In this document: in pieces, positions 6,168 through 10,013 of the stretch
Layout of the letters: the number at the start of each line of letters is the position of its first letter
How positions within the stretch are numbered: position 1 is the stretch's first letter
NCBI GenBank assembly: GCA_018610125.1
Contig: JAHEOI010000180.1
Location: forward strand, 1-10,013
Source: Verrucomicrobiota bacterium
Lineage (GTDB): Bacteria > Verrucomicrobiota > Verrucomicrobiia > Limisphaerales > JAHEOI01
Direction of reading: 5' to 3'
DNA: 10,013 bases
Notes under the pieces: model-generated
What the model was told of the DNA's origin: nothing
Seen by the model: the letters and a program-made list of their open reading frames with translations, nothing else
Databases searched by the model: none
Position numbers and translations under genes: made by a program

Positions 6168-7118
6168 TCATTTTTCTAAATTAAAGGAACCCGGCGGCCG
6201 CTTGCCGCCGTTGATCAAGAAGAGAACCGCCATTCGAACGGCAAGGCCATGCGTGACTTGTTCCAGGATGACAGACTGATCGCAATCGGCGACTTGGCTG
6301 TCGATTTCGACGCCTCGATTGATCGGCCCCGGGTGCATGATTAAGGCCTCCGGCTTTGCCTGATCCAGCCGTTCCTTTGTCAGTCCAAAAAACCTAATAT
6401 ACTCACCCAGATTTGGGAAGCTCGTGCGATTTTGCCGTTCGTGCTGAATTCGCAAAAGGTTGATGACATCGGCCTCTGCGATCGCTTCAGTGAGGTCATG
6501 GGTCAGGTGACATCCAAGCCTTTCAAATTCCTTAGGCACCAGGGTGGAGGGGCCGCAAAGGGTCACCTGGGCGCCCAGCTTAAGCAAGGCCCAAATATTC
6601 GAGCGAGCCACCCGGCTATAGAGGATATCGCCGACGATCGTCACCTTCAGGTTGGCAATATGGTTGAAGTGCTCGCGGATGGTAAAGACATCGAGCAGTG
6701 CCTGGGTCGGGTGTTCGTGGGCGCCATCGCCGGCATTGATGACACTGGCACCGAGGAAACGGGCCAGGAAATGGGGAGCTCCGGAGGCCCCGTGCCGGAT
6801 GATGATCATGTCGGCATTGAGCGCCTCGAGCGTCTGGGCCGTATCCTTGAGCGTTTCGCCTTTCCGGAGGGATGACGCTTCCGCGGTGAAGTTGATGATG
6901 TCGGCGGTCAATCGGTGGGCGGCAAGCTCAAAGCTGACGCGCGTTCGCGTGGAGGGCTCGATAAAGAGGTTGACCACCGTTTTACCGCGCAGGGCCGGCA
7001 CTTTTTTTATCGGGCGCTCACCCACCTCTTTAAACGCCCGGGAGGTATCAAGGATGGTGGTGATCTCCTCGGCGGTGAGCGATTCGATATCCAAGAGGTG
7101 TTTTCGCGTCCAGGTCAT
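6168..7118 (-). CDS. pyrB: Aspartate carbamoyltransferase catalytic chain
   Basis: Joins carbamoyl phosphate and aspartate to N-carbamoyl-aspartate, the first committed step of UMP synthesis, in the cytoplasm. The 316-residue length matches the catalytic chain. Signatures: carbamoyl phosphate site STRTR (56-60), the mobile loop SSLRKGE with Lys86, HPTQALLD (136-143), and HPGPINRG (262-269). The ATG overlaps the pyrR TGA by 4 bp (ATGA), so the two are translationally coupled, which explains the missing Shine-Dalgarno. No pyrI-like regulatory chain is seen in the window, and no pyrC/dihydroorotase follows; the next gene is prfC. Control by pyrimidines would come through PyrR rather than allostery, consistent with the hairpin before pyrR. 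Confidence 0.97.
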   Translation of the reverse strand: MTWTRKHLLDIESLTAEEITTILDTSRAFKEVGERPIKKVPALRGKTVVNLFIEPSTRTRVSFELAAHRLTADIINFTAEASSLRKGETLKDTAQTLEALNADMIIIRHGASGAPHFLARFLGASVINAGDGAHEHPTQALLDVFTIREHFNHIANLKVTIVGDILYSRVARSNIWALLKLGAQVTLCGPSTLVPKEFERLGCHLTHDLTEAIAEADVINLLRIQHERQNRTSFPNLGEYIRFFGLTKERLDQAKPEALIMHPGPINRGVEIDSQVADCDQSVILEQVTHGLAVRMAVLFLINGGKRPPGSFNLEK

Positions 7119-7648
7119 GAGCGTATCAGAGAGACCGTATCCTTCCGGCCGTCGTCATGGAGCTCCACCTCGACACGATCCTCGAACCGGGTTTCGACTG
7201 TGCGCCCGATGAAATCCGGCTTGATCGGCAGTTCCCGATGCCCGCGATCGACCATGACCGCCAACTGGATCGTTTTCGGGCGCCCGAAATCGTTTAACGC
7301 ATCCAGTGCGGCACGAATTGTCCGGCCGCTGAAGATAACATCGTCGACGAGGATAACCGTCTTGGTGTTCAAGTTAAACGGAATATCTGTCGGGTGCATG
7401 TTCGGTGAGATCCGTTGATCAAGGTCATCACGGTGCATCCCGACATCGATTGTCCCAAACGGAATATCCTGGCCGTAAATGCCTCTCAATAACCGGGCCA
7501 GACGTCGGGCCAGCGGAACGCCTCCCTGATGGATCCCAATCACGACCAATTCTTGCCCCTTGGGATTGCGCTCAGCGATTTCATGGGCGATCCTGGTAAG
7601 TGCCCGATCGATGGCATTGGCATCCAGGATCTCGATCGCGCTTCCCAT
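7115..7648 (-). CDS. pyrR: PyrR: pyrimidine operon regulator / uracil phosphoribosyltransferase
   Basis: A 177-residue type I phosphoribosyltransferase-fold protein. In Bacillus it binds pyr mRNA when UMP/UTP are high and promotes termination; many homologues also make UMP from uracil and PRPP. The PRPP motif VILVDDVIFSGRTIRAALD spans 98-116, the PyrR-typical ALTRIAHEI is at 16-24, RDDLDQRIS lies at 73-81, and DRGHRELPI at 134-142. The ATG at 7648 is the only sensible start: an in-frame TAA lies five codons upstream and the N-terminus aligns with known PyrR. No Shine-Dalgarno is present, since the T-tract of a terminator hairpin abuts the start codon. That arrangement suggests autoregulation by attenuation. 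Shares 4 bp with pyrB. Confidence 0.97.
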   Translation of the reverse strand: MGSAIEILDANAIDRALTRIAHEIAERNPKGQELVVIGIHQGGVPLARRLARLLRGIYGQDIPFGTIDVGMHRDDLDQRISPNMHPTDIPFNLNTKTVILVDDVIFSGRTIRAALDALNDFGRPKTIQLAVMVDRGHRELPIKPDFIGRTVETRFEDRVEVELHDDGRKDTVSLIRS

Positions 7649-7692
7649 AAAAAGAAACGCCGCTTAAAGGCATTGGCAGCTTCAAGCGGCGT
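7649..7692 (-). terminator. Intrinsic terminator abutting pyrR start; candidate pyr attenuator
   Basis: On the minus strand the arms ACGCCGCTTGAAG (7692-7680) and CTTTAAGCGGCGT (7669-7657) pair over 13 bp with one G-U, around a 10-nt loop. TTCTTTTT (7656-7649) follows, then at once the pyrR ATG. This is a textbook intrinsic terminator in form. Transcripts from any upstream promoter must pass it to reach pyrR, so it is best read as an attenuator in the leader rather than just the end of the preceding gene (stop 74 bp upstream). A TAAAAT box (7710-7705) just upstream could be a -10, which would make the hairpin nearly the whole leader, but I see no -35. I do not see the Bacillus PyrR-binding consensus or an obvious antiterminator. 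Confidence 0.8.
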
Positions 7693-7765
7693 GAGGAGGT
7701 TCCAATTTTACACTACTCCGGGCATTGGGCTCGATAAGTGGGGGAGTCGCATTCAACAGGGCCCG

Positions 7766-7966
7766 TTATCGCCTCTTTCGCCATTCGGCACGATGCTTAA
7801 TGATCCAATCAGTCAAGGCGTATTCGAAGCCGACATCGTAGCCCATCTTTTCCGACTCATACCATTTATGGCGAAGGATTTCGTCCCGTTCGGCCTGAAA
7901 CTCGCGATAGAGTGACGAATTTCGGATGAGATCCTCTTGGATATCCTTATCACCGTCCGTAGTCAT
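7766..7966 (-). CDS. Small protein with DUF4032-like WYxSExxGxDVG motif
   Basis: A 66-residue acidic/basic soluble protein, function unknown. Residues 28-66 carry EILRHKWYESEKMGYDVGFE, then ALTDWIIKHRAEW and a basic end RKRR. The core (E-hydrophobic-x-H-[KR]-W-Y-x-S-E-x-x-G-x-D-V-G-x-x-x-A-x-x-D) resembles, from memory, the C-terminal motif of DUF4032 proteins, here as a stand-alone short peptide. No membrane segment, signal peptide or cysteines are present. The ATG start at 7966 has no clear Shine-Dalgarno. It lies 137 bp after the mrp-type gene and 117 bp before pyrR, separated from pyrR by the terminator hairpin. Its compact, motif-rich sequence supports it as a real gene despite the short length. 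Confidence 0.65.
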   Translation of the reverse strand: MTTDGDKDIQEDLIRNSSLYREFQAERDEILRHKWYESEKMGYDVGFEYALTDWIIKHRAEWRKRR

Positions 7967-8031
7967 AAGCAGTATCTGTCGTTTCTTTCACCCGCGTGCT
8001 GAGTTCCGATTTAGCTGACCCGTCTATTCTA

Positions 8032-8080
8032 CTAGGATCCCCTAGAGCGATCTAGTGGAAAAATCTTATTTGTTTTCCAC
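8032..8080. promoter_or_regulatory. Phased CTAG triplet and TTTTCCAC inverted repeat
   Basis: CTAG occurs at 8032, 8042 and 8052, at an exact 10-bp step, followed by GTGGAAAA (8055-8062) and TTTTCCAC (8073-8080), which form an 8-bp inverted repeat with a 10-nt loop. TTTTCCACA also differs by one base from the DnaA box TTATCCACA. It lies between the mrp-type gene and the 66-residue gene. The phased spacing suggests a protein-binding site on one DNA face, but its nature is unknown. Confidence 0.35.
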
Positions 8081-8103
8081 AACCGTGACAATACCAATCG
8101 GGA

Positions 8104-9150
8104 CTAGCTGTTCAAGTTCTTTTGTAAGGTTTCGGCGACCTGGAGGAAGGCATTGCTAGGGGCGGAATCGGGAGCCTCGGAAAGGACGGGCACGCCTTTG
8201 TCTCCCGCTTCTCGAATTTGAGTGTAAATGGGGATCTCGCCTAGGAATGCGACTTCTTGCCGCTCGGCTTCCGTCTTGCCGCCGCCGTAACCGAAGATTT
8301 CCACCCGTTCTCCGGATGGGGTGACATAGTAGCTCATGTTCTCGATGATCCCAATGATGGGGACATTGACTTTGGCGAACATGCCGATGCCTTTGCGAAC
8401 GACGCCAAGGGAGGCTTCTTGAGGCGTGGTAACAATGATGCCACCGGTCAGGGGGACGGTTTGGCAGAGTGAAAGTTGAGCATCACCCGTTCCGGGTGGC
8501 AGGTCGACCAATAAGTAATCCAGCTCCCCCCAGTCAACCGACCCGATAAACTGCTGAATCGTCTTTTGAATCATCGGTCCTCGCCAGATGACAGGGGAGT
8601 CGCCATCCAAAAGGAAGCCCATGCTCATGAGCTTGATCCCGTAATTGTTCAGTGGGATGATTTGCTCCGACTCGTTGAGCGTCGGCCGCTGGTTAATCCC
8701 CATCATCAGCGGAATGCTTGGTCCGTAGATATCGCAATCCAGGAGCCCGACGCGATTCCCGAGATGCTGGAGGCTGCAAGCGAGATTGACCGCTGCCGTC
8801 GATTTTCCGACGCCCCCTTTGCCGCTGGCAATGGCAATGATTCGCTTGATGCCGGAGACTTTCTGCGCTCCTTGTTGTTGGGCGCCGCCAGCCTGTTGCT
8901 GCTGGCCAGAGGGGAGCTGGACATCGACATTGACCTCCTTGACTCCCTCCAGTGTCTTAAGCGCTTGTTCGCAATCGGTCTTGATCTGTGAGGCCACATC
9001 TTCCTTCGCGGAAGTGAGGGCGACCTTCACACTGATACTCCCATCCTCGGAGTGGATCTCCTTGACCATCCCGAACGAAACGATATCACGGGAAAAACCG
9101 GGGTATTTGACTCCTTTTAGCGTCTCTTTGACCGTCTCTTCGTTGATCAT
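8104..9150 (-). CDS. mrp: Mrp/NBP35-type P-loop ATPase, Fe-S cluster carrier-like (ApbC family)
   Basis: A 348-residue cytoplasmic protein. Residues 1-80 form a MIP18/DUF59-type domain, 81-100 a Q/G-rich linker, and from 101 the MRP ATPase: deviant Walker A GKGGVGKST (110-118), LLDCDIYGPSIP (136-147), Walker B/switch LLVDLPPGTGD (213-223), and IIENMSYYV. Family members bind and transfer [4Fe-4S] clusters as dimers through a CxxC near the C-terminus; here that position reads TPSG (277-280) and no CxxC occurs anywhere in the protein. The ATPase part looks intact, so the role may be changed or the cluster bound differently. It lies downstream of a cysteine desulfurase gene, which fits Fe-S assembly, although 413 bp with REP elements separate them. 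No Shine-Dalgarno precedes the ATG at 9150. Confidence 0.93.
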   Translation of the reverse strand: MINEETVKETLKGVKYPGFSRDIVSFGMVKEIHSEDGSISVKVALTSAKEDVASQIKTDCEQALKTLEGVKEVNVDVQLPSGQQQQAGGAQQQGAQKVSGIKRIIAIASGKGGVGKSTAAVNLACSLQHLGNRVGLLDCDIYGPSIPLMMGINQRPTLNESEQIIPLNNYGIKLMSMGFLLDGDSPVIWRGPMIQKTIQQFIGSVDWGELDYLLVDLPPGTGDAQLSLCQTVPLTGGIIVTTPQEASLGVVRKGIGMFAKVNVPIIGIIENMSYYVTPSGERVEIFGYGGGKTEAERQEVAFLGEIPIYTQIREAGDKGVPVLSEAPDSAPSNAFLQVAETLQKNLNS

Positions 9151-9252
9151 AAATACATACTGGGGTGTTGCCCCTGGACATCACCATAAATGGGGAAAAC
9201 TGAAAATCAAGCTGAAGGGCTGGGGGCGTCGCATCCCGATGAGGCTGAGGAC

Positions 9253-9278
9253 GGACTGCAGCGGGGTGCAGTCCCTAC
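9253..9278 (-). repeat. REP-like palindrome A with GTAG tag
   Basis: GGACTGCA (9253-9260), loop GCGGGG, TGCAGTCC (9267-9274) and then CTAC (9275-9278). On the minus strand this is 5'-GTAG directly followed by a perfect 8-bp hairpin, the architecture of REP sequences used by RAYT transposases. It matches element B at 9377-9402 in arm length, loop pattern and tag. Confidence 0.7.
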
Positions 9279-9376
9279 CGCAACCGTGGGGGTAAAGGGG
9301 GGGCACTCCTCTGCCGACCGTCTTGGTGGCAGCTCTGATAGGGGGAAAGGGGACATCGTGCCCGACGTCCAAGAGC

Positions 9377-9402
9377 GGCCCGCAGCGGAGTGCGGGTCCT
9401 AC
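9377..9402 (-). repeat. REP-like palindrome B with GTAG tag
   Basis: GGCCCGCA (9377-9384), loop GCGGAG, TGCGGGTC (9391-9398, one G-U pair) and CTAC (9399-9402). It has the same orientation as element A, 124 bp away. Compared with A, the arms differ at two paired positions with compensating changes (A-T to C-G and T-A to C-G), while the loop (GCGGRG) and the CTACYGC flank are kept. Pairing, rather than the exact sequence, appears conserved. Confidence 0.7.
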
Positions 9403-9563
9403 TGCCATTAAGTTAGCACATAAAAGATGCAGTGTTTCTGACAATGTGCGAAAGAAGGCCGCCCTGCTTATGGACGGTGTCCCCGAGGTCCATTTGTTTA
9501 CAGGGGGCAAAGAGACAAGTGGGACGCTGGGGACGGGGTCCCAATCAGCTTCCTATCCTCCTG

Positions 9564-10013
9564 CTACGCTTGCCATTCCGGCGTCGCCGGGTCAACTCGA
9601 CCTTGCCGAAGCTCGTCCCAAGTCGGCGACATGTTGCGGAGCTTTTCCACTTGCTTGACGCACTGGTCGACCGTAAAATCGACGCCTGCCGGCGTGTTAT
9701 GATACCCGAGGGATATCAAGATGCTGCCGACGGCAAGGCTTCGATCCACGCCAATGGCCGAAAGGACATAAGAAGGCTCAAGCGCTTTACTGACACAAGC
9801 GGTCCCGCTGGCTACCGATATTCCCTGCATATCGAGCAACAGGGCCAATCCTTCGCCTTCAATGAATTCGATGCCGAGATTGAGCTGATTGGGGATGCGA
9901 TCTGCTCCGGGCGAAGGGCCATTGAGCCAAACGTGGGGCACGCGAGACGCCAGGCCTTGCCATAGCTTTGCTTGCAGCGGGCTAACGTGGTCGACGCGCC
10001 GGGTGCGCTCGCG
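9564..10013 (-). CDS. IscS-type cysteine desulfurase, C-terminal part (runs off window)
   Basis: The frame is open from the window's right edge to TAG at 9566-9564, giving the last 149 residues of a PLP enzyme that moves sulfur from cysteine to Fe-S scaffold or tRNA-thiolation proteins. Visible are RIPNQLNLGIEFIEGEGL, the active-site loop GISVASGTACVSKALEPSYV with the persulfide-forming Cys, and a C-terminal tail (LRNMSPTWDELRQG...PEW) closely resembling IscS (LRDLSPLWEMYKQG...IEW), so I place it in the IscS/NifS group rather than SufS. Odd: the family block SIRFSLGRFTTEEEID reads SILISLGYHNTPAGVD, replacing the Arg that holds the substrate carboxylate with Leu. The N-terminal half, including the PLP lysine, is outside the window. 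The mrp-type gene follows after 413 bp. Confidence 0.92.
   Translation of the reverse strand, partial: RERTRRVDHVSPLQAKLWQGLASRVPHVWLNGPSPGADRIPNQLNLGIEFIEGEGLALLLDMQGISVASGTACVSKALEPSYVLSAIGVDRSLAVGSILISLGYHNTPAGVDFTVDQCVKQVEKLRNMSPTWDELRQGRVDPATPEWQA

Larger units (their letters stand above)
9151..9563. other. 413-bp intergenic region with REP palindromes
   Basis: Between the desulfurase stop and the mrp start I find no credible gene; the open frames here run through the palindromes and look like nothing known. It holds two REP-like elements (see separate entries), a third hairpin between them (CTGCC 9311-9315 with GGCAG 9328-9332 and an inner ACC/GGT), and a small GGGAC-GGG-GTCCC palindrome at 9530-9542, 20 bp past the desulfurase stop. 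That last palindrome could end its transcript but lacks a U-tract. A GGGG/CCCC hairpin with a 5-nt loop sits 15-30 bp before the mrp ATG. I see no clear promoter for mrp. Confidence 0.5.

Noticed and set aside
6432..7418. Long plus-strand open frames opposite pyrB and pyrR
   Set aside because: They are antisense shadows of conserved genes with all motifs on the minus strand.
7649..7765. Bacillus-type PyrR-binding loop
   Set aside because: The expected UCC-N-GNGAGG loop pattern is not found on the transcribed strand. A loose match occurs only on the opposite strand, so I claim only a terminator and possible attenuation.
8055..8080. Replication origin (DnaA-box-like TTTTCCACA)
   Set aside because: Only one near-match and an inverted half-match, with no box cluster, AT-rich unwinding region, or dnaA/dnaN genes nearby.
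8055..8080. Terminator of the mrp-type gene
   Set aside because: The stem is mostly A-T with no following U-tract, so it does not meet intrinsic terminator form.
9181..9510. A 109-residue minus-strand open frame between the desulfurase and mrp genes
   Set aside because: It runs through both REP palindromes and has no recognisable domain.

Overview
The window is a bacterial chromosomal segment of roughly 54% G+C by eye. Every gene I recognise with confidence lies on the minus strand. The mix suggests Verrucomicrobiota or a near relative: a long PpiD/SurA-like membrane chaperone next to prfC, a REP-associated transposase relic together with REP palindromes, PhoD-like and Gfo/Idh/MocA-like fragments, and few Shine-Dalgarno motifs. 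This placement is an inference and has moderate certainty.

Left part (1-1246) is a decayed, gene-poor stretch. At the window edge the minus strand carries a PhoD-type phosphatase N-terminus in one frame and a Gfo/Idh/MocA-like stretch in another, so it looks broken or chimeric. The plus strand at about 615-860 holds the C-terminal part of a REP-associated (RAYT/Y1) transposase without its catalytic half. A tRNA-Met(CAU) gene follows at 1247-1321 (minus), then an 8-bp minisatellite of 15 AAGGTRGG units.

Central part (1597-7648), in transcription order (right to left): pyrR, pyrB, prfC, a ppiD/surA-like chaperone gene and an rluA-family pseudouridine synthase gene. pyrR and pyrB overlap by 4 bp (ATGA). 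A strong intrinsic terminator hairpin ends exactly at the pyrR start codon, which makes it a candidate attenuator of the pyrimidine genes. A REP-like palindrome separates pyrB from prfC, and two inverted repeats lie in front of the rluA-family gene.

Right part (7766-10013), again right to left: the 3' end of an IscS-type cysteine desulfurase gene, a 413-bp gap with two covarying REP palindromes, an mrp/apbC-type Fe-S carrier ATPase gene, and a 66-residue protein with a DUF4032-like motif. Both Fe-S proteins depart from their families: the desulfurase has Leu where the SIRxSLG Arg normally binds substrate, and the Mrp protein lacks the CxxC pair.

I see no CRISPR array, phage module or defence system. 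The best leads are the pyrR terminator, the GTAG-type REP elements with their transposase relic, and the two Fe-S enzyme substitutions.
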